Both the position numbers and the translations under genes were made by a program. A stretch of 64,000 nt of DNA from Megascapheus bottae (taxonomy: Eukaryota > Chordata > Mammalia > Rodentia > Geomyidae), in assembly GCA_024803745.1 (NCBI GenBank), contig JANJXV010000151.1:2108001-2172000 (forward strand), given 5' to 3'. Positions within the stretch are counted from its first letter, which is position 1. The number at the start of each line of letters is the position of its first letter. Under the pieces are notes generated by a model that was not told the DNA's origin, made no database searches, and saw only the letters and a program-made list of their open reading frames with translations. Below are positions 11,956-22,518 of this stretch, in pieces.

Positions 11956-14240
11956 TCAGGATGCCCATTCTCTCCACTCCTTTTTAACATAGTACTAGAA
12001 CGCCTAGGCAGTGCAATAAGGCAAGAAACAAGCATAAAGGGGATCCAAGTAGGGAAAGAGGAAATAAAACTATCCCTCTTTGCAGATGACATGATTCTGT
12101 ATTTAAAGAATCCTATAGACCCTACTCCCAAGCTCCTTGTGCTGATTCAAAGCTTTGGAAGGGTAGCAGGCCATAAAATCAACCCTCACAAATCAACTGC
12201 CTTTCTTTACGCCAACACTGAGAGGAACGAGGCAATAATCAGGAAAGAAACTCCTTTCACAGTAGCCTCAAAGAAAATAAAGTACCTAGGAATTAGCTTA
12301 ACTAAGAATGTAAAGGACCGTTTAGATGAAAACTTTAAAACCATAAAAAAAGGAAATTAAAGCAGAACTAAGGAAATGGAAAAACCTCCCATGCTCCTGG
12401 ATTGGAAGAATCAACATTGTGAAAATGACAATCTTGCCAAGGGCTATCTACAAAATCACTGTAATACCAATCAACAACCCAATGTCATTCTGTAAAGAAA
12501 TAGAAGAGGCAATTCAAAATTTCATATGGAATAATAAAAGACCCTGTATAGCAAAAACACTTCTTAGTAGAAAGAACAGCGCTGGAAGAATTTCATTTCC
12601 AATCTTAAGACTCTATTACAGAGGTATAATTCTCAAAACAGCTTGGTACTGGCACAAGAACAGGCCTGAAGTCCAATGGAGTAGAACTGCGGACCCAGAT
12701 ATTAAACCACAGACCTATGGCCACCTAATCTTTGACCAGGGAGCCAAAAAAATAGAATGGAAGAAAGATAGCCTCTTCAACAAGTTGTGCTGGCAGAACT
12801 GGTTAAACACCTGCACAAAACTAAAGTTGGATCCTTCTTTGTCACCTTGCACTAGAATTAACTCCAAATGGATCAAAGACCTGGAGGTAAAGGCTGACAC
12901 ACTGAAAAGTTTACAGGAAGGAATAGGACATACATTAGGCCTCCTTGGCACAGGTCGAAACTTTCTTAATAGGGACCAAGAATCACAATAAATCAGAGAA
13001 AGGCTGGATAAGTGGGACTGCATTAAAGTGCAGAGCTTTTGTATGGCAACGGATATAGCTAGTAAACTAATCAGGAAGCCTACAGAGTGGGAGAAGATCT
13101 TCACCAACCAAACAACGGACAAAGGCCTCATATATAAAATATATCAACAACTCAAAAAATTGAATCACTCGAAAACTAACCTCCAAAGTAACACCCATCC
13201 CATTAAAAATAGGCCAAAGACTTAAAGAGAGTCTTCTCTGAAGAAGAAACAAAAATGGCCTATAGACACATGAAGAAATGCTCAACATCTCTGGTCATAA
13301 AAGAAATGCAAATCGAAACAATTCTAAGATTCCACCTCACTCCAGTTAGAATGGCCAGGATCAGGAAAACGAATGACAACAGATCCTGGAGGGGATGCGG
13401 ACAGGAGGGATCACTACTACACTGTTGGTGGGAGTGCAAACTCATTCAACCACTATGGAAAGCAGTGTGGCAGTGCCTCAAAAGGCTAAACATAGAACTC
13501 CCCTATGACCCAGCAATTCCACTACTTGGCATTTACCCAACAATCCAGAAACAAGGGCATACTAAACCCACTAGCACAACAATGTTCATTGCAGCACTAT
13601 TCACCATAGCAAAGATATGGAACCAACCCAGATGTCCCTCAGTTGATGAGTGGATCAACAAGTTGTGGTATTTGTACACAATGGAATTCTATGCTGCTGT
13701 CAGAAAGAATGACATCGCCCCATTTGTTAGGAAATGGAAAGACTTAGAACAAATCATATTAAGTGAAGTAAGACAGACTCAAAGGAACTTAGGCTCAGTG
13801 GTTTCCTTCATTCGTCATAATCAGTAGAAACCTTGGGCTCTACTAGCAGAGATTGTCAATAGAGCAAAAGGCCATATATAAGGCCATATAATGTGAAGCT
13901 AATTGAATGGACATCCAGGATATTGACACAAAAGCCATATAATGAATGATTGTTGTCCTTAATGTACTATGTTGTCTCTCATCTCGTTTGCTGTCCCTTG
14001 GTTATCCCATATTGGTATAGTATCTCACTATATCTTATATATTGAATTTATTTATATTTGGATATTTGAAATTTGATAGGGAAGGGGGGAAAACCAAGAG
14101 GGGTGGGGGGTGTGGGGTTGGAGGGAAATGGGTACCAAGACATGTGAAAGGGTATCAATGTATGTGAATTAATGCACCTTCTATCTGGCAAATATCATCT
14201 AACCCTTTTACTAATTACAATAAAAAAATGAAAAAAAAAG
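11956..14240 (+). mobile_element. 5'-truncated L1 (ORF2 C-terminal half plus 3' UTR)
   Basis: Starts inside the ORF2 reverse-transcriptase region, at the equivalent of CCACTCTCTCCACTCC, and includes the FADDMILYL active-site motif at about 12,080-12,107. It runs through the C-terminal domain, including a zinc-knuckle-like [16 protein letters not shown] at about 13,393-13,440. A G-rich 3' UTR follows (GGGAAGGGGGGAAAACC, then a GTGGGGGGTGTGG tract), then ACAATAAAAAA. Frameshifts near 12,350 and a stop at 12,989 break the frame. The same insertion occurs in A2 at 45,545-47,825, so it predates the A duplication. Its A tail directly abuts RalGDS-like exon sequence, and I see no clean target-site duplication. 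Confidence 0.93.
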
Positions 14241-14242
14241 AA

Positions 14243-14590
14243 AGTTGTAATGTGTAGGGAGGATGATGGGGTCAAATACATTTCTTCTTAGAAATTTACC
14301 TCATCTGGTTGCCCTGGATTTTCCTGGCCTTCTTCTTAGAGAAAGTTCTGTTATACTGGATTTGTGGCTTGGCAATGATCTAGCATGTACATCTTCGAGT
14401 AAGACATCCACAACTTCCATGCCAGAGACTCGAGTTTCCTGACCTTTGGCAACAGCACAGCAACATCTTTCTTCCTCCTGAGCCACAGGCCAAGTGAGCT
14501 GGCTTGAGCTGGTTGTTAGTTACAGTGGCTTGGTTACCAGGGTTCCATATTCTGTTCCATTGTGAGGGAGGCAGGGTCACCTTTCAGGGC
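14243..14590 (-). pseudogene. RalGDS-like N-terminal exon relic (A1 copy)
   Basis: On the minus strand this is a diverged copy of the upstream exon of the RalGDS-like pseudogenes at 33,590 and 58,454. It keeps the coding strings AQEEERCCCAVAKGQE and RPGKSRATR. A one-base loss relative to the B copies shifts the frame and gives TGA at 14,301-14,303. The exon is cut off at 14,243, where an L1 A-tail begins, so the REM-domain part is absent. It cannot make a functional exchange factor. Family membership rests on the linked REM-domain sequence in the B and B' copies. Confidence 0.6.
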
Positions 14591-14867
14591 CCAATGACCA
14601 AAGATCCTTGCTCACAAAAGACCTCACCAGAGACATACAGGAGGCTGAACATCTCCTCCAATCTCACAATATACATGTGGATGTAGTAAACAGCACACCT
14701 TATTTGTCCAATCCCAATGTCTTCCACTAGGCCCAACTACAAGTCTGGTCTCAGGCTCAAGGAACCTTTCTTAGGTAAGATCCAAACTTAAGGGTCAATA
14801 TTGCCCTCATCCTTTACAAAACATTTGCTTCACAGTGCCTTCTCTGCCTGCATTTTGCCCCTTGTCG

Positions 14868-15055
14868 AATTTTTTTTTGTTTTTGCTAGTCTTGGGACTT
14901 GACTTCAGAGTGTGAACATTGTTCTTGGGCTTTCTTTAGGCTTTAGCTGTCCCACCGAGCCACAGCACCACTTGCAGCGTTTTCTATGTATGTGGTAATG
15001 AGGAATCCAACCTGAGCCAAGTACTGTACCACTAGGTGAAACACAGGGCATCTTG
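14868..15055 (-). repeat. reverse ID-like SINE
   Basis: A T-rich start and GTCTTGGGACTTGACTTCAG lead into CCACAGCACCACTTGCAGCG, the reverse complement of the local SINE. The copy at the same position is present in A2, B and B'. The A1 copy has a short internal deletion near 15,010. Confidence 0.8.
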
Positions 15056-15284
15056 CACATATTTTTGATGTCAATCTACTAGGATATTATTAGGTTTCTG
15101 TATCCTAATCAATTTTTTCCTGATGATTAGCTTTGCTGTCAAGTGTAAAAAATGCAAGAGGGAAAAACACAGAAGAATTAGTGAAATTAAAAAAAAGCAT
15201 TAGACACAGTGAAGTGTTCATTCTTTGTAGGAGAAAAGATATTTGGATATGATGATGATGATGATGACTTTATAATTACTATGT

Positions 15285-15478
15285 CAGGGTTGAGAGTTTG
15301 GCATAGTGGTAGAGTGCTTGCCTAGCATCCATGAAGATCTGATTTTGATTGCTCAGTATCACATAGATAGAAAATCTAGATGTGGCACTGTGGCTCAAGT
15401 GGCAGAGGGCTAGACTTGAGAAAACCCGAGGACAGTGCTCAGTCCCTGAATTCAAGCCCCAAGACTGGCAGAAAGATA
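15285..15478 (+). repeat. ID-like composite SINE
   Basis: GAGTTTGGCATAGTGGTAGAG head, CCATGAAGATCTG, second monomer with GTGGCACTGTGGCTCAAG, and an A-rich tail. A shared insertion in all four module copies. Confidence 0.85.
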
Positions 15479-15597
15479 AAAGAAAATAAAAATGCTTTTT
15501 ATGAGCTAATTCACTCACAGCATTTGCTTCTGAAATCTTCGCTTCTGCATCTTGTGAAATACCCCTTTCCCTCAACGTAGACACGAAAAACAGATCC

Positions 15598-16944
15598 ATC
15601 CCATGGTCCACTGTGAGGCCACTGGTTGGGCTAAGAACTAGTCGTTCAGCAACACATATGTTTTATACTAATACTTTCCAAACTTTGTACTCAAATATGC
15701 TACGCTCAGAGGGAATTAAAGACAATAGAGATTGGATTGAGAGGCTTATTTTTTTGGGTGTAAATCGCTTATCAGTGATTGTATTAGATTGGTCTGTAAG
15801 TGCAGAAAAAGAAAGAGTGATAATACCAATTAAACTTCTGAACATCTAGTGTCTGCCAGCTACAGAGGTCTAGGTTGGTTATATCTGAAAAACTGTAATC
15901 GTATTTAGTAGTAATCTTGCTCCCATTTTCAAATGGGCAGAACAAGAAACTCAAGAAAAATGTCAAATCAGGAATCAACATCACCCACCCAATGCAAACA
16001 GACAATGGAACAGTCACTGGCAAACCTAGACCAGAGTCTTCCAAGTGCTACACAAATGCAATTGATAAACATCATTAATGGAAAACGTGAAAATATAAAG
16101 AAAGAGATAATGGAGGAAGCCATAGCTGAACAAGAGGAAAGCAAAAACAAGGTGATAAGTGAAAAAGAAGAAGCCATAAAGGAGGCCATAATAAAGGTTT
16201 TTCAAAGAAAAATGGATGAATTCATAGAATCCACAAATAAAAACGGGACCAAACTCCAGCAAATGTCCAAATAAAATAAAGCTACTGAGCTAACCACTCA
16301 AAAGGAAATCAAGGAGATAAAGAAATCCATACATGATCAAAATCAGGAGATGCAAGGCATCAAAAATGAATAATTAGAAGCAAGGCAGATGAAAAATAAA
16401 GTAGATAGCTTTGATAGCAGGTTAGGCAATGCAGAGGAGAGAATTTCCGGCGCTGAAGATAATTTAGTTATTATAGAGAAAGAACAGAAAATGAGTCAAT
16501 CCAAATCTAGCAAATATGAGAGAGCGCTTAAGGAGATCGAAGATGCAATTAGGAAGCCTAATTTAAGGCTAGTTGGTATTGAGGAGGGCGTGGAGAAAGA
16601 GGTCAATGGTATTGGAAATATACTTCAGGGAATCATCTCAGAGAATTTCCCAAATATCCAGAAGTGCAGTCCCATCCAGATACGAGAAGCTTTTAGAACC
16701 TCAAACAGACCTGACCAGAAAAGAACATGCCACCGCCACATTGTGATCCGTACTGGATCAATAGAAACGAATAAACTCTATCAAGCTAACTGCCCCCATA
16801 AACAGGCTGGAGTTGCCATCCTCATATCAGATAAAATAGACTTCAATCTAAAATTAGTAAGAAAAGACAAAGAAGGTTACTATATGCCACTAACGGGATC
16901 TTTCCTCCAGGAAGACATAATGATCCTAAATATTTACACACCCT
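15598..16944 (+). mobile_element. 5' part of an L1 (5' UTR, ORF1, part of ORF2), A1 copy
   Basis: The sequence runs through L1 5' UTR, ORF1 from ATG at 15,933, and a fragment of the ORF2 endonuclease region. It stops at 16,944 inside ORF2. Relative to A2 it lacks 221 bp of 5' UTR near 15,705 and 574 bp spanning the end of ORF1 and the start of ORF2. The L1 is not 5' truncated but cut at its 3' side, which points to a duplication breakpoint and not to a normal insertion end. Confidence 0.88.
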
Positions 16945-16949
16945 TTTGA
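15933..16949 (+). pseudogene. L1 ORF1 pseudogene with chance in-frame ORF2 join
   Basis: L1 ORF1 encodes the RNA-binding chaperone of the L1 ribonucleoprotein. This copy starts MGRTRNSRKMSNQ and is open to a TAA at 16,272-16,274, after a lysine- and glutamate-rich coiled-coil region. From 16,389 it is open again through the RRM and C-terminal domain region (GVEKEVNGIGNILQGI, then FRTSNRPDQKRTC). The 574-bp deletion then joins ORF1 codons directly to ORF2 endonuclease codons (ANCPHKQAGVAILIS) in the same frame, stopping at 16,947-16,949. The internal stop and the deletion make it non-functional. Confidence 0.85.
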
Positions 16950-17377
16950 AGATTCTCAAAAGATTGAAGATTCTGCCAGTGTAAGTTAGATTCCGGCATT
17001 GATATTAAATAATGCAATGAGTAGGGATTTATATTTGAAATATCACTGTTGACAAAAGCTAACACACATTTGCTTAGTATTTGCTTTTGATTTTCCAAGA
17101 AGTTCAGTACAAGCTAACATGTGTGGCATATATCGACTGGGAGAAATGATTCAGAATATGTGACTCATTTGAACAGGAGTCAGTGAAAGATACAGAAGTA
17201 GGATACCCATATTGTGATAATTCGTATCTTTTTCATATTTTGTGTTTGTTATTAATTCCATTTGTAGTGTACATTTCTAGGTAAAAACTTTTAAAATATT
17301 TCCAAACAATTTATTTCAACAGCAAAAAAACATTTATATGCCTGATAAAATTCACAGAATCCAAATTTTTCCATATT
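16945..17377. other. non-coding, nothing recognised
   Basis: First sequence past the A1 breakpoint. AT-rich, with no gene or repeat assigned. Confidence 0.55.
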
Positions 17378-17634
17378 ATTTTTTGTTTTTTGTTTTTTTT
17401 TTTGGTGGGTCATAGATCTTGAACTCAGCCTGGGCACTATCCCTGAGCTCTTCAGCTCCAGGCTACCACCTTACCCTGGAGCCAAGCCCCACTTCCCATT
17501 TTCTAAAAGTAAATTGGAGATAAGAGTCTCAGGTCTTTTTGTGCCAGGATGGCTTTAAACCTTGATCCTCAGATCTCAGCCTCCTGAGTAGCTAGGATTA
17601 TAGAAGTGAGCCACCACCCCATCATGCTCAGCTT
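17378..17634 (-). repeat. reverse B1-like/ID composite SINE
   Basis: A poly-T start, then TCTTGAACTCAGCCTGGGC and AGTAAATTGGAGATAAGAGT, ending in the reverse B1-like CTCCTGAGTAGCTAGGATT. Confidence 0.88.
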
Positions 17635-17639
17635 TCTGG

Positions 17640-17945
17640 ATTTTTTTTCAACAAGCCCTTTTGCTGGAACTCGGTCTGAGCACTGTCCTTCAGCTTTCCT
17701 CAAGCCTAGTGATCTTCTACTTGAGCCACAGCACTACTTCTGGTTTTTTCTGTGTATGTGGTACTGCGGAATTGAACCTTCGTCTTCATACAAGCACTGT
17801 ACAACTATGCCAAACTCCCAGCCCCTCCACATTAGTTTTTATGATAGATCTTTCCATGCATCCAGGTTGGCTAGAAATCCTTCTTGAGTTTCCCAAGATC
17901 AGGGAGTATAGGTGTGTCCCATCCTGTGTGGCTACATAACCATTG
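17640..17945 (-). repeat. reverse ID-like SINE
   Basis: Reverse complement of the ID-like element: GAGCCACAGCACTACTTC, TGTGTATGTGGTACTGCGG, then CCAAACTCCCAGCCCC. The short reading frames over it are SINE translations. Confidence 0.82.
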
Positions 17946-18671
17946 TTTAGGGTACAGTTCTCTCTTCATTCTACCCATCTAGAGCAATTTTCATCTTCCA
18001 TGTATAATCATTAAACATTCAGCTCCTGTTCCTCTCTACTCCATTCTCTGGAACCATCCTGCTTTTTGGCTCTAAGGGTTTGTTGATCCTTGGAAGCTCT
18101 GGAAGGGAAAACATATGCTAGCTCTTCCTTTATGACTGCTGTATTTTTAGTTTACTGTAATGAAGATTCATCTGTAAAATATAGTAAAATGTTCTTCCTT
18201 TTCAATGCATTGTTTTGCATATTTCTATCTTTGGATTATTATTAATAGTTGTGAATGGATTCTCCACATATTTGTTCTAGTCTCTGCTTTCTCTTCCGTT
18301 AGGTACAAATCTAGAAATAGAAGTGTTGGACCATATTTCTATGTAATTCTATATTTAGTACTTTTTTAGCACTCTCCGCGCAATTTTTGATTGTTTTATA
18401 TTCCTTGCAGAATTATTCCAAAGTTCCACTTCTTCTCACTACCTTCCCAGTAATAGTTAGACTTTGAAAGTTGTTTTTTTGTATGTGTGTGTGTGTTTGT
18501 GTGTGTGTATGTGGATCTTTTTGTTTAAAATTATATTTATATTAACATATTTAAAGTAATGATTTCATTGTAATTTTAATTTTTCTCATGACTGTTAATA
18601 TTGAACTTCTTTCTACATTTTGAACTACTATTTCTATATATTCTTTTTAGAAAATCCTCTCCAATCTCCAA
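17946..18671. other. non-coding; short GT repeat
   Basis: AT-rich sequence with a short (GT)n tract at about 18,482-18,512. Nothing else recognised. Confidence 0.55.
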
Positions 18672-18800
18672 TTTTTTTCCCTTTTTTTGTGGGGTAGTGG
18701 GGAAAGTCATGGGGCTTGGACCTTGGGCAGTGAGCTCTTTAGTTTAAGGCTATTGTCCTACCCTGAGTATTGCCCCTCAGTTCTTCTGCTCACAGCTCCC
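18672..18800 (-). repeat. partial reverse ID-like SINE
   Basis: T-rich start, GGGGCTTGGACCTTGGGCAG, and GAGCTCTTTAGTTTAAGGC correspond to the reverse of the second ID-like monomer. Confidence 0.65.
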
Positions 18801-18902
18801 TACCCCTCTTCTCATTATATACAGAACAAAGGTCATCCTCAGACTTTTTGAAAAAGTAAAACATACAGTAAATTTGTAGTATACAACAGCAAGAAATAAA
18901 TT

Positions 18903-19166
18903 TCTTGCCAGGTGCAGTGACTTCTACCTGTAATCCTAGCTACTCAGATATCAGGCTGATATCTAAATATTTGGTTCAAAGCCAGCCTGGGCATTAGAAA
19001 GTCTATGAGACTCTCATCTACAGTTAACCACTAGAATATGGGAAATGGCACTGTGGCTTCATAGGTAGAGTGATAGCCTTGAGTTGAAGAGCTCAGGACA
19101 GTGCCCAGGCCCAGAGTTCAAGCCTTACAAATCCCCCAGCCAAAAAAAAGAAAAAAAAGTTTCTTC
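18903..19166 (+). repeat. B1-like/ID composite SINE
   Basis: GCCAGGTGCAGTGACTTCTAC start, CTGTAATCCTAGCTACTCAG, ID-like half with GGCACTGTGGCTTCATAGG, and an A-rich tail. Confidence 0.88.
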
Positions 19167-19399
19167 ACCAAGTGATTATTATGCCAGCCATAGAACATTA
19201 ACATTCTGGGTGTACTTCACGGTATTATTACTTGATACCCTAAGATTTTGCAATATTCTCACAGTACCAGCATATGTCATCATATAATGTAGTTCCTTTT
19301 CAATGGAATAATTCCATTTATAACCTAAATCTACTCCCCCGACTTATTTTTTCGATAGCACAATTGCTCTACCATGATATGCCACAAGCCATTAAACAT

Positions 19400-19605
19400 T
19401 TTATGGTGGTTAATTGGAAAGGAGTCTCATGGAATTTTGTGCTAGGCTGGCTTTGAACCATGGTCCTCAGATCTCAGTCTCCTGAGTAGCTAGGATGGCA
19501 GGCGTGAGCCACCAACACCTGGCTTGCCTTGTTATTTTTTTGTGGGTCTTGGGACTTGAACTCTGGGCCTAGGCACCATCCCTAAACTTTTCAGGTCAAT
19601 ATTTC
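19400..19605 (-). repeat. reverse B1-like and ID SINE pieces
   Basis: GAGTCTCATGGAATTTTGTG with CTCCTGAGTAGCTAGGATGG (B1-like, reverse) is followed by a second reverse fragment, GGGTCTTGGGACTTGAACTC. Confidence 0.8.
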
Positions 19606-19659
19606 ATGTAAGTCTAAAGATTTAAGTAAAGGAATACTATTCCAACAAAAAAAGAATAA

Positions 19660-19935
<276 letters not shown>

Positions 19936-20191
19936 TAAATGAAAGATTCCAGGCCCTGAGAAGTATCATTACTTTCTAAAGAAAACCTACGGTAATTTTG
20001 TACTCATTCTTCAGGATACCTTCAGGATACTTTGACAACAGTTCTAAATTATGTTTCCTCTAATGGAGACGACATTCCAAACTTACACAGTAATTGTAAG
20101 TGGATAAACCATCCAGAATAGAATATATATCATTATTGGAAATAGGATCTACAAATCACTAAACAGTGAGTTTATAATGGAAACCTGGCAC

Positions 20192-20440
20192 TAGGTGCAA
20201 TGTTTCATGCCTGTAATCTTAAAATATTCAGGAGGAAGAAATCTAAGAATTCTAATTTGAAGCCAGCAATGGCATAAAAATTGCCATGAAACTCTATAAC
20301 TCCAAGTAACCCCTCAAAAATGTTAGTGGAGTGTCAAGAGTTTGACTTAGTGGTTGAGTGCTTGCCTAGCATGCATGAAGACCTATGCATGTAAATGGAG
20401 CTGGGACTCAAACTGGTATTTTTCTAGCCTTGAGCAAGAC
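20192..20440 (+). repeat. SINE fragments in the KRAB intron
   Basis: A degraded B1-like head (about 20,192-20,290, CATGCCTGTAATCTTA) is followed by an ID-like head (GAGTTTGACTTAGTGGTTGAG, from 20,338). Confidence 0.7.
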
Positions 20441-20612
20441 AGCTAAGTTTATGCCATACAAAATGAATCCAGAGCTGGGGAAAAGTCAACCATGTAGCCA
20501 GTGAGAAATGAGAAAAAAGATTTAATAGGTAACTTGTGAGTAGGATGTCTGCGAACTTAAAGAAATGATGACACAGCATAAGCAATAATTCTCTACTGTT
20601 TCTAATTTACAG

Positions 20613-20702
20613 GGCCCTGTGTTCCCAAACCTGTATTAATTGACAAGCTAGAGCACTGTGCAGAACTCTGGATAGGAAATTCCTCTGACAAGAATATCAC
20701 AG
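20613..20702 (+). other. KRAB-B box exon (intact)
   Basis: A 90-nt exon between acceptor TTTACAG and donor GTGAGT. Read in phase with KRAB-A it gives PCVPKPVLIDKLEHCAELWI, matching the KRAB-B pattern P...KP..I..LE....W. No stop codon. It ends in phase 1, which fits the acceptor at 23,034-23,035. Confidence 0.88.
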
Positions 20703-20844
20703 GTGAGTGAATTCATCTTCATATTGATGTTGGAGCCTGAGCCCCATTGGTAAGTTCATGTTGTGATGTACTGATCAATAATATTCTTAATTACCCTAAA
20801 TCCTGTGTGGAACCTATGGAATTCTTTGTGAATCATTTTATTTT

Positions 20845-21015
20845 CCCAATCCTATGCTTGGTCTCAGGGCCTGAGCATGGTCGTTGGGTTTTCTCAATGC
20901 TAGCTCTCTACTTCTTGAGTCATAGCACCACTTCTGGCTTTTTCTTTGTATGTAGTACCAAGGAACTGAACCAGGTCTTTGTGCATGCTAGCCCAAACCC
21001 CCGGCACCAAGAATC
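20845..21015 (-). repeat. reverse ID-like SINE in intron
   Basis: CTTGGTCTCAGGGCCTGAGC, AGCACCACTTCTGGCTTTTTC and CATGCTAGCCCAAACCC match the reverse complement of the family. Confidence 0.8.
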
Positions 21016-21104
21016 ATAGGGTGATATGATGAATTCTATGTGGCAGTAGAGTTAAAGTTAGATTTCTCTGTAGAAATCACTGTGAAACAAAATAAAATGA
21101 GAAC

Positions 21105-21334
21105 GCCATGAGCCCGTGGCTCATGCCTGTAATCCTAGCTACTTAGGAGGCTGAGATCTGAGGATCAAGGTTCAAAGACTGACCTATCACAAAAACACCT
21201 TAGACTCTTCTCTCCAATGAACCAATAGAAAATGGGAAGTGGGGTTGAGTCTAAAGACATAGGGCAGTAGCCTTGAGCTGAAGAGCTCAGGAAGAACAGC
21301 CTGGTCTAGAATTCAAGTCCCATGACTGCAAAAC

Positions 21335-21336
<2 letters not shown>
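21105..21336 (+). repeat. B1-like/ID composite SINE
   Basis: CCCGTGGCTCATGCCTGTAATC, CTACTTAGGAGGCTGAGATC and an ID-like half ending CAAGTCCCATGACTGC. Its A-rich tail has grown into the GAAA microsatellite that follows. Confidence 0.88.
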
Positions 21337-21398
<62 letters not shown>

Positions 21399-21435
21399 AA
21401 AAAGAAGAAAGAGGGAAGAAAGAGGGAAGGAAGGA

Positions 21436-21483
<48 letters not shown>

Positions 21484-21486
21484 ATG
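21336..21486. repeat. (GAAA)n microsatellite
   Basis: About 150 bp of AAGA/GAAA tetranucleotides with an irregular GAGG-rich centre, grown from a SINE tail. The lysine/glutamate frame on plus and serine/phenylalanine frame on minus are repeat artefacts. Confidence 0.95.
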
Positions 21487-21627
21487 ATATTTCATTTCTT
21501 TAAAACTAAGACTATAAATGATAGAGCAAACAAGGAGTAAGTCAGGGCATTATTCTCTGATAAGGATTATATCTTTTTGCTGGTAGGAAGAGACTGGTAT
21601 TCAGAACCAGACCTTTCCACCAGAAAT

Positions 21628-21805
21628 TGAGCCTAGTGGTAGAGTGCTTGCCTAGCATGCACAAAGACACAGGTTTGATTCCTTATTACCACATACATAG
21701 AAAAAGCCAGAAGTAATGACTTCATTGGTAGGGTTCTAGTCTTGAGAAAACCCAAGGACAGTGGTTAGGTCCTAAGTTCAAACCCAGGAATGGAAGGGAA
21801 AAAAA
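21628..21805 (+). repeat. ID-like composite SINE
   Basis: TTGAGCCTAGTGGTAGAGTG head, CAGGTTTGATTCC box, and a second monomer ending before an A-rich tail. Confidence 0.85.
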
Positions 21806-22139
21806 ACAACAAAGTTTCAATCAACATAAGAAAATTAACTAGACAATGAGCTGGGGATTTTCTGGTCTTCCATGGTTCTAAGGGACAGGAGTGTTAGAAA
21901 AGGAATTTTTATAAGACTTCAAATGGAAAGAAATAAATTTCAAAATTCCCACAAATACCTAAATTGAGACTTTAGTGAGAAGTTTTAACTGAAGGGATAT
22001 AGGTGTAAGTCCTTACTCTCAAGAATAGTTCTTGCTTGGATCAAAGCCAACAGACATATACACCAAACTTGTGGCCGCTGAATCTAGAAAAATTCGTGTT
22101 CCTCACTTAATGGTTAATAAGCAAACAGCATTGAAACTG

Positions 22140-22310
22140 GGTAAGGTAATCCTATCTGCTACTCAGGACCTGAGACTCTTATCTGTAGTTAACTCTTGAA
22201 AAGAGGAAGTGGGGCTGTAGCTCAAGGATAGGGGTTATAGTCTTCTGCTGAAGTGTTCAGGGACAGGGCCGAGGCCTATGAACTACAAAAAAAAGAAAAG
22301 AAAAGAAAAA
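22140..22310 (+). repeat. partial B1-like/ID SINE
   Basis: Partial head with ATCTGCTACTCAGGACCTGAG, then GTGGGGCTGTAGCTCAAGG and an AAAAG-rich tail. Confidence 0.7.
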
Positions 22311-22518
22311 AAAGTTTTAAAAAGATGCAAAACAGCACAATATTTAGATTATTTCTCAAAAATAAAAGAAAGGCAGCTATACCTCAATGTATAAACAAAA
22401 CAGTATTTGAAAAAAAACAGCTGCAGGTATATTATAGGTAGTACTCAGCTTAAAACTGTAGCAATACATAGATGGGTAATTTCAATAAATATTTCCTGTG
22501 ATATAAAAAGAGAACTAT

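Larger units (their letters stand above)
14591..15597 (-). other. remainder of the shared RalGDS-flank module (A1)
   Basis: With 14,243-14,590 this forms a ~1.35 kb module that is also found at 47,826-49,190 (+), 58,165-59,507 (+) and 32,535-33,885 (-). SINE insertions sit at matching positions in all four, so the module was copied after those SINEs landed. Homology with the B copies stops at about 15,597, where L1 5' sequence starts. Confidence 0.75.
5489..16944 (+). other. segmental duplication block A1 (direct copy of A2)
   Basis: This block aligns colinearly in the same orientation with 38,669-51,341, including identical SINE and L1 insertions at the same places. It starts inside a SINE next to the satellite and ends inside an L1 at the ORF2 endonuclease region. 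Relative to A2 it lacks about 427 bp near 7,088, 221 bp near 15,705 and 574 bp near 16,770. By-eye identity is about 96-98%, not computed. Confidence 0.93.

Noticed and set aside
13067..13288. Minus-strand frames of 60-140 codons across the L1 fragments
   Set aside because: They are antisense shadows of L1 ORF2, which is recognisable on the plus strand.
21313..21540. Lysine/glutamate- and serine/phenylalanine-rich frames over the GAAA tract
   Set aside because: Pure microsatellite translation.
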